From: Candidatus Heimdallarchaeota archaeon
GTDB taxonomy: Archaea; Asgardarchaeota; Heimdallarchaeia; JABLTI01
Assembly (NCBI GenBank): GCA_019894765.1
Contig: JAGXNT010000036.1
Location: 1 to 5,068, forward strand
Direction of reading: 5' to 3'
Length of the DNA stretch: 5,068 nt
Under the pieces are notes generated by a model. That model saw only the letters and a program-made list of their open reading frames with translations. It had not been told where the DNA came from and did no database searches. A program made the position numbers and the translations under genes. Within the stretch, counting starts at the first letter, position 1; every line of letters starts with the position of its first letter. Positions 1 through 5,010 of this stretch are shown one piece after another.

Positions 1-52
1 GGTCTCACACTTCTTCTTTAAGGTCTAGAAGTCCACAGGTACAGATTGGGGA
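1..52 (-). repeat. Dispersed repeat copy R1 (3' side of beta-helix gene)
   Basis: This copy of the window-wide repeat is cut by the left window edge. On the gene strand it reads GGACTTCTAG, then ACCTTAAAGAAG, then AAGTGTGAG. An upstream part, TCCCCAATCTG, resembles the CCCCCCGATCTGG of the copy at 4072-4120. The arms ACTTCT and AGAAGT can pair around a 12-nt loop. The TAG stop of the beta-helix gene lies inside the repeat, so the last codons of that gene are repeat sequence. Confidence 0.75.
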
Positions 53-1260
53 TATGGATCAATTACATCTCCGCCATCTAGTTCATAAACACATCCTTCA
101 CACCACACTAAATCATTCCAATAGTTTCCTTCAAGTAATGTTGTATTATACCAAATATTCTGGCTTAAATCAAATGCTTGTTTAAATCCAAAATAAGAGC
201 CTTTCAAATTGTTGTTGTAAAAGTTATTGTGATACACTACATTGTTAAATGTTACATCGTCAATTTCAAGTCCACACTCTTCTTGATAAGAAAAAGTATT
301 CTGGAGTACTTTAGTATTATTAGTATAGAGCCACAACAATAGACCTCTATGATTAAAGCTCAGAGTGTTCCTTTCTACGATGCAATTCAGAGAACGTATT
401 AGTATCATACCTGGATTGCTACAATTCTGGATTATATTGGAAGATATGAATGAATTATGAGAACTAGTTAGACGGATACCATGATTCGGGTTTGAAATAC
501 GATTATGAGAGATTATGGAATTTAGAAGATTAGTCCCTTCTATCGAATTACCATATCGATGACTAAACTCCGACGAACCTGTAAAATTATTGTTGATAAT
601 CAAAAAATCAGTAGAATCTCTGATGAGTATCCCATTACTTCCATCACTCCCATAGAATCTGTTTGAAGAAACAATACAAGAAGTAGATGAATATATCGAT
701 AAACAATAATTTTGCCAACTAATCGGGATAAAGGCATTATTTTCTATAGTCAAGAAATTACTTCTAACAGCTAAGATACCAGTACCAGAAACATAAATAG
801 TATTATTCGAGATAAAGGTTCCAGGAGAAGAGTCTAAATCTATCGAAACGATACGACTTTCTGAGTAGAAAATGTTACCAATTATAGAAATTGTTGAGTT
901 TTGTGTATTTTCTAATGATAGACATTTTCTAGTACTCTCAAACTCACAGTTCTCGATTGTAACATATTTAGTAGTGTTTTTTATCAATAAACAGCAATTT
1001 TGGCCAGTTGAGAAAATTCTATCTTCTAATAAGTAAGGATCCTCCTTAGAACCGCTCCCACTAAATAATGTACTATTAATAAAATCCTCATCCCTTTCTA
1101 TTGTATATTGATAAGTACAATAAGGAGTATCATGAATAGAATTTTGTTGAATCGCCATAAAGATTATCCCAATGATAATAGAACCAAGAATCACAACTAT
1201 TAAAGAGATTGAAAGAGCTTTTGCTACTGCAAGATTAGTAGTTTTCTTGATTTCATTCAT
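25..1260 (-). CDS. Membrane-anchored NosD-like parallel beta-helix protein
   Basis: This is a 411-residue, probably cell-surface protein. A short basic N-terminus (KK at 5-6) leads into one hydrophobic segment at about residues 16-37, which is a signal anchor or uncleaved signal peptide. A motif GSGSKEDPYLLED at about 68-80 is typical of the lead-in to archaeal NosD-type/pectate-lyase-fold repeats. From about 98 to 350 there are repeated segments with N-N-x-F/I and S-x-N-x-I/F patterns (NNTIYV, NNAFIP, SNRFYG, NNNFTG, HNRIS, RNTLSF, HNNFYN), which fit the asparagine ladder of a right-handed beta-helix. The C-terminus (EGNYWNDLVW, CEGC, DGGDVIDPYPQ) is the usual closing module of such proteins. 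No polysaccharide-lyase catalytic residues can be assigned, so binding or structural roles are as likely as enzymatic ones. The ATG at 1260 is preceded by AAAGGGG with 10 nt spacing. The TAG stop lies in repeat R1. Confidence 0.85.
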   Translation of the reverse strand: MNEIKKTTNLAVAKALSISLIVVILGSIIIGIIFMAIQQNSIHDTPYCTYQYTIERDEDFINSTLFSGSGSKEDPYLLEDRIFSTGQNCCLLIKNTTKYVTIENCEFESTRKCLSLENTQNSTISIIGNIFYSESRIVSIDLDSSPGTFISNNTIYVSGTGILAVRSNFLTIENNAFIPISWQNYCLSIYSSTSCIVSSNRFYGSDGSNGILIRDSTDFLIINNNFTGSSEFSHRYGNSIEGTNLLNSIISHNRISNPNHGIRLTSSHNSFISSNIIQNCSNPGMILIRSLNCIVERNTLSFNHRGLLLWLYTNNTKVLQNTFSYQEECGLEIDDVTFNNVVYHNNFYNNNLKGSYFGFKQAFDLSQNIWYNTTLLEGNYWNDLVWCEGCVYELDGGDVIDPYPQSVPVDF

Positions 1261-1270
1261 TTATTGGCAA

Positions 1271-1277
1271 CCCCTTT
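1271..1277 (-). promoter_or_regulatory. Shine-Dalgarno site of the beta-helix gene
   Basis: AAAGGGG on the minus strand ends 10 nt before the ATG at 1260. The two small membrane-protein genes upstream have the same G-run and the same 10-nt spacing. This supports the chosen start and translation as a separate leadered message. Confidence 0.6.
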
Positions 1278-1349
1278 CATTCAAATATACTTTATCACCC
1301 CATTCTATTAAACAATCTCTCTCGATAGTTTAGAAACAGTCCACATGAA

Positions 1350-1391
1350 ATGATTGATGCTCAGGACTCACACTGCTTCTTGAAGGTCAGG
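1350..1391 (-). repeat. Dispersed repeat copy R2
   Basis: On the gene strand this reads CCTGACCTTCAAGAAG, CAGTGTGAGTCC, TGAGCATCA. It begins 8 nt after the TAG of the two-TM gene (1399) and lies about 90 bp upstream of the beta-helix gene. The 5' half (GGACTTCTAG in other copies) has decayed to TTTTCCTGA, so the outer hairpin is lost. The 3' half and the trailing GCATCA are well kept. Confidence 0.75.
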
Positions 1392-1398
1392 AAAACAT

Positions 1399-1677
1399 CT
1401 AGCTGATAAACCAGTAATACCATTGAAGACTTAAAGTAAGACCAATAACTGAAAGGAGTAAAGCAAAGATGAAACCAAGAAGACGAGGGAGATATCTTTG
1501 ACTGGTAGGATCCTTCTTTCTTTCTCGAACAAAAAGAACAATAGTCCAAACTAATAAACCAAGAAAAATAGCTGAGGTAAAAAGAAAGAAATACTGGAAA
1601 AAAGCTTCCAAATAATCTTCCCAAGTTGGTTGGGAAATATTGTTAAGAGAAAAGTAATCAAGTATAATCTCAAACAA
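1399..1677 (-). CDS. Small two-TM membrane protein, paralogue of 1736-1939
   Basis: I do not recognise a family for this 92-residue protein. It has a short amphipathic N-terminus (MFEIILDYFS), a first hydrophobic segment at about 26-50 (with LGLLVW near 39-44), a charged loop RERKKDP at 51-57, and a second hydrophobic segment at about 66-91 rich in aromatics (WYYWF). The start is a TTG at 1677, supported by GAGGGGG ending 10 nt upstream. It also aligns with the ATG of the neighbouring gene (MFEIIL against MFDKIL). The two proteins share LGLxxW followed by a basic stretch, and their leaders and flanking repeats are similar, so this is a tandem duplication. It may be an accessory or channel-like membrane protein, but no function can be assigned. 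Confidence 0.65.
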   Translation of the reverse strand: MFEIILDYFSLNNISQPTWEDYLEAFFQYFFLFTSAIFLGLLVWTIVLFVRERKKDPTSQRYLPRLLGFIFALLLSVIGLTLSLQWYYWFIS

Positions 1678-1687
1678 TGAAATAATG

Positions 1688-1695
1688 CCCCCTCT
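1688..1695 (-). promoter_or_regulatory. Shine-Dalgarno site that decides the TTG start at 1677
   Basis: AGAGGGGG on the minus strand stands 10 nt before the TTG at 1677. The spacing equals that of the paralogue and the beta-helix gene, so the non-ATG start is the best choice. Confidence 0.6.
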
Positions 1696-1707
1696 TTTTA
1701 TGATACA

Positions 1708-1738
1708 AATATTGATGCATTAAACTCACACTTCTTCA
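1708..1738 (-). repeat. Dispersed repeat copy R3 (partial)
   Basis: This copy retains only the 3' half: TGAAGAAGTGTGAG, then TTTAATGCATCAATATTTG on the gene strand. The TGA stop of the one-TM gene (1736-1738) sits at its 5' edge, so that gene appears to run into the repeat and end there. The GCATCA that follows also occurs in R2 and R4. Confidence 0.7.
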
Positions 1739-1939
1739 ATTACTATCATTGATATAAACATCATAAACAATTTCATCAGATAAGAGCTTTTCCCGTTTCT
1801 TCTTGGAATACAAAAGATACCAAATAAATAGACCGAGAAGAACAGAGAAAGGAATAAAGATAACATGAATATAGAAATCAGCGGAAAGGGGAATTCTCTC
1901 ATAGAGAATAGAAATCAAAGAAAGAATTTTATCAAACAT
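1736..1939 (-). CDS. Small one-TM membrane protein, paralogue of 1399-1677
   Basis: This is a 67-residue protein of unknown family. The N-terminal 20 residues (MFDKILSLIS...) are followed by one hydrophobic segment at about 22-44 containing LLGLFIWYLL. A basic cluster SKKKREK (45-51) and an acidic tail follow, ending in INDSN. Compared with the neighbour it lacks the second membrane segment, so it is either a shortened paralogue or the neighbour has gained one. By the positive-inside rule the KKKREK tail would be cytoplasmic. The ATG at 1939 has AGGGGG ending 10 nt upstream. The gene begins about 40 nt after repeat R4 and its stop touches R3, so nearly the whole unit between the two repeats is this gene. 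Confidence 0.6.
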   Translation of the reverse strand: MFDKILSLISILYERIPLSADFYIHVIFIPFSVLLGLFIWYLLYSKKKREKLLSDEIVYDVYINDSN

Positions 1940-1949
1940 AGAATAATTT

Positions 1950-1955
1950 CCCCCT
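1950..1955 (-). promoter_or_regulatory. Shine-Dalgarno site of the one-TM gene
   Basis: AGGGGG on the minus strand lies 10 nt before the ATG at 1939. The surrounding leader (GCATCA, TATCAT, A-rich stretch, G-run, TTATT) resembles the leader of the paralogue at 1678-1718. Confidence 0.6.
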
Positions 1956-1977
1956 AATTTTAGATAATGATAAACAA

Positions 1978-2043
1978 TACTGATGCCTCGGACTCACACT
2001 TCCTCTTTAAGGTCTAGAAGTCCATTTCGGTAATGACACGCTT
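1978..2043 (-). repeat. Dispersed repeat copy R4, fused to the 23S 3' end
   Basis: This is one of the fullest copies. On the gene strand it reads AAGCGTGTC, ATTACCGAAAT, GGACTTCTAG, ACCTTAAAGAGG, AAGTGTGAGTCC, then GAGGCATCAG. It directly follows the 23S rRNA-like segment with no gap. ACTTCT and GGAAGT can pair with one G-U in RNA copied from the minus strand. A second, competing pairing is GGACT with AGTCC at the ends. This copy suggests what the repeat family derives from. Confidence 0.8.
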
Positions 2044-2142
2044 AAGTGGTAAGTATCTGCTGGCTGAGCATCTCGCCCGAAGACTCGACGCGTACACCAC
2101 AGACCTTTCAAACCGATCTTGTATCGGAACTGCTGTCTAATG
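2036..2142 (-). rRNA. 23S rRNA 3'-end fragment, truncated and probably degenerate
   Basis: The minus strand carries the closing part of large-subunit rRNA (domain VI, near the final helices). The recognisable order is CCGATACAAGATCGG (hairpin), TTTGAAAGG, GTGGTGTACGCGTCGAG, a TCTTCGGGCGA loop, GATGCTCAGC and ATACTTACC. This matches the universal order GTTGATAGG, GGTGTGTAAGCG, TTGAGC, GTACTAA, and resembles archaeal versions with GGTGTACGC even more closely. Base composition is near half G+C, well above the neighbours. The piece is only about 110 nt of a roughly 3-kb gene, so it cannot make a ribosome. The changes GATAGG to GAAAGG and TACTAACC to TACTTACC at normally conserved places suggest decay. 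Weak similarity (GCATCT, ACTAGCGAT) may continue to about 2195. Upstream is the glycosyltransferase gene, not the rest of an rRNA. Confidence 0.8.
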
Positions 2143-2310
2143 AAAATTTGTAACTATCGCTAGTCCCATTCTGATAGCAGATGCAAGAACACGTAATCTT
2201 TGAAGTAGATTTGGTTACTTAAATTCTTGGAGAGTTCATAATATAGATTCAAAGATAGTTATTCGAGTAGTTGGTGCATAAGGGGTATATGTAAGATTTT
2301 CCACTATTAT
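2143..2310. other. Gap between glycosyltransferase gene and 23S fragment
   Basis: There is no convincing gene here. The part next to the 23S fragment (to about 2195) may be eroded 23S sequence. The rest is AT-rich, and I see no strong oligo-T terminator on the gene strand. Transcripts of the glycosyltransferase gene could run into the rRNA fragment. Confidence 0.4.
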
Positions 2311-3822
2311 TTATGATCCCGAAATTGTACCACTCCTTTGAGCAATTTCCCATTTCATGGGATAATTTAGCAATTCTTCTATTTGGCTAAGCACTCTAAG
2401 GATGTTGATTAGATTTAAAAAGAAGAATTTATAGAGAAGAAGATTTAGTGCTAATCTTGGTTTTTCATTTACATCTATTATTATAGCATACAATGTAACA
2501 AGTAATTCAAAAACAAGGATAGCAAAAAAGCAAATTATGTATATTATTAACATTCCTTGAAACTGATATGTATCTGCCATCGCTTGTGGTTGGAGTGGAC
2601 CAGCATGAGTGGATAGCACATCTGTAGCTCGAAATAAAGCAAACACGGATAAAGGATTTAGCATCAAAACAAATAACCATAAAAAAATAAAGATAGAAAA
2701 CCAGGGTAGAATAACTTCTTTGAAAAAAATTCTGGGCATTAATAATATTGTTTTTCTATGTTTTTTCAACACTTGGATCTGACCTCGATACCAACGATAG
2801 CGCTGTTTTCCTAAATCTAGGAACGTGGTTGGTGTCTCAGTATACCCTAACGCTTTCATCTCATATTTTATCTTATATCCTGCCTTCAAAATAGTCATTG
2901 TTAGATCCGCATCTTCTGCAAAAGTATCGCCGGAATACATTCCTATTTCTTCTAAAACCGACTTTCTAAAAGCTCCCAAAGGTCCTGGAACAACAGTTAT
3001 TTTACCAAGGGTGGATTCACTTCTCCTTAGAAGATTGATATCCAAGACGTACTCAAATGCTTGTAATTTTGTGATAATTTTTCGTCTATTGCCCACTTTG
3101 ATGTTTCCTGATACGGCGGCGATTTCTTTGTCAGTAAAGTATGGAATCAATTGCTCGATAGCATTTTTTACTAGAATGGTATCAGCATCAATACAAACTA
3201 TTATCTCTCCCTTCGCTTCTTCAATACCTTTGTTTAGAGCACTCCATTTGCCACCATTAGGCTTCGATATAACGTTTATTGGTGCTTTTCTTGCAATTTT
3301 TTTTACTATTTTAAGGGTATCATCTGTAGAACCATCATCAACAATAACTATTTCTTTTGTTCTATAGGAAAGCTGCAATAGAGAATTAATGGTTTTTTCA
3401 ATCACCTTAGCTTCATTAAAAGCAGGTACTATCAGAGAAACTAAAGGTCTATAATCAGTTCTTTTACGTTTACCTCTATATATTAAAGAGAGGATAATAT
3501 TTGAGCCTGTCTTAAAAAATAGAAGAGCTAATGAAATCATCAATATGACAAAAGATACTAGATACAATATGTTTTCTTGAAAAACTGAGAGGAATAATTG
3601 AATGATAATTAAAATAACTATTAATATAATTACAAGCCCAACAGCTGATAGTTTCTTTTTTGCAATAGGAGATGAAAATTTTTTTCTTATTAATGAATAC
3701 CAAATAAGAGCTATAATTACACTCAAAACAGATAACAGTGCGAAACCATAAGCTATCCAATAAAGTGTAGAATATAATGTAGGATTATTGTTAAATAGCT
3801 GACTCAGTTTTTCGAAAACCAT
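2311..3822 (-). CDS. Processive family 2 glycosyltransferase, membrane-bound
   Basis: This 503-residue enzyme resembles the cellulose/hyaluronan/poly-GlcNAc synthase type (BcsA, HasA, PgaC-like). It would transfer sugars from a nucleotide-sugar in the cytoplasm and push the growing chain through the membrane. Three N-terminal membrane segments lie at about 17-45, 58-80 and 85-115. The GT-A domain spans about 126-355, with PAFNE at 133-137, VDDGSTDDT at 161-169 (nucleotide binding), DAD at 212-214 (metal), ED at 303-304 (catalytic base region) and QRYRW at 340-344, the QxxRW signature of processive enzymes. Three further membrane segments follow at about 366-397, 422-450 and 456-478. All key residues are present and the length is full, so it should be active. 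The sugar cannot be told from sequence. The ATG at 3822 has only a weak AAGG upstream, unlike the G-runs of the genes downstream. No polysaccharide-gene partners are present. Confidence 0.9.
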   Translation of the reverse strand: MVFEKLSQLFNNNPTLYSTLYWIAYGFALLSVLSVIIALIWYSLIRKKFSSPIAKKKLSAVGLVIILIVILIIIQLFLSVFQENILYLVSFVILMISLALLFFKTGSNIILSLIYRGKRKRTDYRPLVSLIVPAFNEAKVIEKTINSLLQLSYRTKEIVIVDDGSTDDTLKIVKKIARKAPINVISKPNGGKWSALNKGIEEAKGEIIVCIDADTILVKNAIEQLIPYFTDKEIAAVSGNIKVGNRRKIITKLQAFEYVLDINLLRRSESTLGKITVVPGPLGAFRKSVLEEIGMYSGDTFAEDADLTMTILKAGYKIKYEMKALGYTETPTTFLDLGKQRYRWYRGQIQVLKKHRKTILLMPRIFFKEVILPWFSIFIFLWLFVLMLNPLSVFALFRATDVLSTHAGPLQPQAMADTYQFQGMLIIYIICFFAILVFELLVTLYAIIIDVNEKPRLALNLLLYKFFFLNLINILRVLSQIEELLNYPMKWEIAQRSGTISGS

Positions 3823-3850
3823 AATTAAAACCTTATGTAATTGTTATTAA

Positions 3851-3870
3851 TGCTAATTTTTTAATTCGGT
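3851..3870 (-). promoter_or_regulatory. Possible archaeal TATA region for the glycosyltransferase gene
   Basis: On the minus strand CCGAATTAAAAAATTAGC lies about 30-45 nt before the ATG. It could be a BRE/TATA-like element giving a very short leader. In DNA this AT-rich, such a match is weak evidence. Confidence 0.25.
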
Positions 3871-3947
3871 TTTTCATACCACCCAATTTTTCGAACAATC
3901 ATTAATAGATTAAAAATATCATCTATGCTGTCTTATTTAAGCAATGA

Positions 3948-3992
3948 GGAACAACGGTATCGTTAACGTCTCGGTTTGGTTTTCGTCGTTCC
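3948..3992 (-). ncRNA. Stem-loop in the glycosyltransferase leader
   Basis: On the minus strand GGAACGACG pairs with CGTTGTTCC over 9 bp, one of them G-U. The loop is about 27 nt and contains the palindrome CGTTAACG. An alternative small hairpin AACG-ATAC-CGTT competes with the outer stem. It lies about 126 nt before the glycosyltransferase start. It may be a regulatory leader or a small RNA. I do not recognise a known family. Confidence 0.35.
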
Positions 3993-4010
3993 ATTAAATA
4001 AATTCAACAA

Positions 4011-4037
4011 CCACCACTCCTTCATTAAGAGTCTAGA
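4011..4037 (-). repeat. Decayed repeat copy R5
   Basis: On the plus strand CCACTCCTTCATTAAGAG followed by TCTAGA aligns with CACACTTCTTCTTTAAGG followed by TCTAGA of the better copies, with a few changes. It lies about 35 bp from the full copy R6, so two copies stand in tandem before the glycosyltransferase gene. Confidence 0.5.
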
Positions 4038-4071
4038 TACAAAAACAAACAACAATAAATTTGAAAACCAA

Positions 4072-4120
4072 CCTACACTTCTTCTTGAAGGGCTAGAAGT
4101 CCAGATCGGGGGGACACACT
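4072..4120 (-). repeat. Dispersed repeat copy R6
   Basis: This is a near-complete copy. On the gene strand it reads AGTGTGTCC, CCCCGATCT, GGACTTCTAG, CCCTTCAAGAAG, AAGTGTAGG. ACTTCT and AGAAGT pair perfectly around a 12-nt loop. It follows the HEPN gene and its oligo-T tract. Unlike R4 there is no 23S sequence before it, and the trailing GTCC/GCATCA part is missing. Confidence 0.8.
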
Positions 4121-4127
4121 AAAAGAG

Positions 4128-4136
4128 AAAAAAAAA
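4128..4136 (-). terminator. Oligo-T terminator after the HEPN gene
   Basis: Nine T on the minus strand begin about 26 nt after the HEPN stop at 4163, with further T around them. Archaeal RNA polymerase stops at such T tracts without a hairpin. It would end the MNT/HEPN transcript before repeat R6. Confidence 0.5.
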
Positions 4137-4162
4137 GTTTAAGAGAAAATGATAGGTTTAAT

Positions 4163-4501
4163 TTACAATGATTTTAGAAGTGTTACCAATTTAGACTTTA
4201 GAATTGGAACTTCAACTTTGATGACTTCCCATGTAAGTTCAAGATCAACACCAAAATATTGGTGAATGAGGATATCACGCATACCTGCTATCTCTTTCCA
4301 AGGCAAATCAGGATATTTTTTAATAATCTCTTCAGGAAGATTTTTCACAGCTTCGCCAATAATCTCAAGTCTACGAATAACTGCATCTTGCAATTGTTCA
4401 GAGGAAAGGAATGCTTCTTTGTTTTTTCCCTTGAGATATTTCTCGATTAAATTGATGGAATCAAGCATGTGTTGTATGAAAACTTTTGGTTGTTTAACCA
4501 T
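4163..4501 (-). CDS. HEPN-domain ribonuclease toxin (HepT-like)
   Basis: This is a small all-helical protein of about 112 residues, normal for HepT-type toxins. These act as dimers and cut RNA, including tRNA, in the cytoplasm. The catalytic motif is seen as GMRDILIHQYF: R75, H80 and Y82, numbered from the ATG at 4501, fit RX4HXY exactly. In studied HepT-MntA pairs the tyrosine of this motif is AMPylated by the partner, which silences the nuclease. The preceding VIRRLEIIGEAVKNLPEE and the PDLPWKEIAGMRD stretch are typical of the family. The ATG at 4501 overlaps the end of the MNT gene by 8 nt (ATGGTTAA), which favours coupled translation. A GTG at 4519 would add six residues. The motif is intact, so the toxin is probably functional. 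Confidence 0.88.
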   Translation of the reverse strand: MVKQPKVFIQHMLDSINLIEKYLKGKNKEAFLSSEQLQDAVIRRLEIIGEAVKNLPEEIIKKYPDLPWKEIAGMRDILIHQYFGVDLELTWEVIKVEVPILKSKLVTLLKSL

Positions 4502-4784
4502 AGATAACCACTTCTTCACTGAGAATTGTATCCCTAATTAATGGATGAATAGAATTGTAAGTGAGAACATCAACTTTGCATTGGAGTAACTCCTCTAGTG
4601 CAAGTTTTAAATTAACCAAATCGAAGAGACTTTTTTTCCCTGAAAATTCCACTAATAAATCAAGATCACTTGATATAGTAGCTTCCCCTCTTACTTGCGA
4701 CCCAAAAACAGATGCTTTCACTACATCGAATCGTTGTAGAGTGGGCAAAATTTTTCGTTTGATTTCTTCTATTGATTGCTCCAT
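4494..4784 (-). CDS. MNT-domain nucleotidyltransferase antitoxin (MntA-like)
   Basis: This is a minimal nucleotidyltransferase of about 96 residues that serves as antitoxin to the HEPN protein encoded next. Related MntA proteins transfer AMP from ATP to the toxin's active-site tyrosine. Numbering from the ATG at 4784, the motif VFGSQVRGEATISSDLDLLV is complete: G28-S29 bind the phosphates, D40 and D42 bind metal, and D72 in CKVDVLTY is the third carboxylate. The protein ends EEVVIYG, as is common in the family. A GTG at 4793 would add three residues, and neither start has a clear Shine-Dalgarno site. It is the first gene of a two-gene operon and overlaps HEPN. The pair is bounded by repeats on both sides (R6, and R7/R8), as a mobile cassette would be. 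Confidence 0.88.
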   Translation of the reverse strand: MEQSIEEIKRKILPTLQRFDVVKASVFGSQVRGEATISSDLDLLVEFSGKKSLFDLVNLKLALEELLQCKVDVLTYNSIHPLIRDTILSEEVVIYG

Positions 4785-4840
4785 TGTATCCACAATCGTT
4801 ATTCTTTTTATCTTACTATTTACTTTTTAGGTAATAAATC

Positions 4841-4859
4841 TGTTTAAAATAATAAATAA
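4841..4859 (-). promoter_or_regulatory. Possible TATA region for the MNT/HEPN operon
   Basis: The minus strand carries TTATTTATTATTTTAAACA about 57-75 nt before the MNT ATG. A TATA box there would start transcription some 25 nt downstream and leave a leader of about 30-40 nt. The match is weak in such AT-rich DNA. Confidence 0.25.
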
Positions 4860-4866
4860 CTGTTTA

Positions 4867-4890
4867 CACACCCATTTCTTCTTCAAGCTT
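4867..4890 (-). repeat. Weak, decayed repeat copy R7
   Basis: On the plus strand CACCCATTTCTTCTTCAAGC resembles CACCCACTTCTTCATGAAGG of the right-edge copy. The second half (TCTAGAAGTCC) is not recognisable. It is included because of its position at an operon boundary, but chance similarity is possible. Confidence 0.35.
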
Positions 4891-4901
4891 TCACCAAACC
4901 C

Positions 4902-4931
4902 AGCCTAGGCTAAGCCTGAAAAAAAAAAAAA
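4902..4931 (-). terminator. Oligo-T tract (13 T) beside a short palindrome
   Basis: Thirteen T on the minus strand (4931-4919) are followed by CAGGCTTAGCCTAGGCTG, which holds the perfect palindrome AGCCTAGGCT (4902-4911). For transcripts arriving from the right, the T tract would be a strong archaeal terminator that insulates the MNT/HEPN operon. The palindrome comes after the T tract, so this is not a bacterial hairpin-plus-T terminator. Confidence 0.45.
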
Positions 4932-5010
4932 TGCAGTAAAAACATTTGATAAAATTTCAAATTAATTTAAATTTCGTAAAAGAAAATAAAAAATTAATCA
5001 AAAAATAGAG

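Larger units (their letters stand above)
3823..4162. other. Gene-free region between HEPN and glycosyltransferase genes
   Basis: No protein gene is supported in these 340 bases. In transcription order the region holds the oligo-T terminator after HEPN, a full repeat copy (R6), a decayed repeat copy (R5), a stem-loop with G-U pairing on the minus strand (3948-3992) and a possible TATA-like stretch before the glycosyltransferase start. Confidence 0.6.

Noticed and set aside
1361..1624. Overlapping minus-strand open frame rich in S, F and Y
   Set aside because: It is an out-of-frame shadow of the two-TM gene, without a ribosome site, and runs through the repeat.
1..2043. Repeats as CRISPR or classical integron attC sites
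   Set aside because: Intervals are hundreds of bases to over 1 kb and hold genes, so this is not CRISPR. The attC R-box pattern (RYYYAAC ... GTTRRRY) is not found at the repeat ends and no IntI-like gene is present.
1978..2043. Repeat as a tRNA fragment because of GGTCTAGAAGTCC
   Set aside because: It superficially resembles a T-arm, but GTTCGA is missing and no acceptor, D-arm or anticodon stem can be formed around it.
2825..3367. Long open frame on the plus strand
   Set aside because: It lies antisense to the catalytic part of the glycosyltransferase, whose motifs are intact, and shows no domain of its own.
4186..4207. Inverted repeat CCAATT / AATTGG near the 3' end of the HEPN gene
   Set aside because: It is six AT-rich bases per arm within coding sequence and has no T tract directly after it. 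It is likely chance.
4506..4525. CCACTTCTTCA on the plus strand, identical to part of the right-edge repeat copy
   Set aside because: It lies inside the MNT/HEPN overlap and encodes the family-typical SEEVV end of MNT. The rest of the repeat is absent, so chance is the better explanation.
4561..4830. Plus-strand open frame opposite MNT
   Set aside because: It is antisense to the conserved nucleotidyltransferase motif and has no recognisable domain or leader.
4952..4974. AT-only imperfect palindrome around AAATTAATTT upstream of the toxin-antitoxin operon
   Set aside because: Palindromes of A and T are expected often in DNA of this composition. There is no second copy to suggest an operator.
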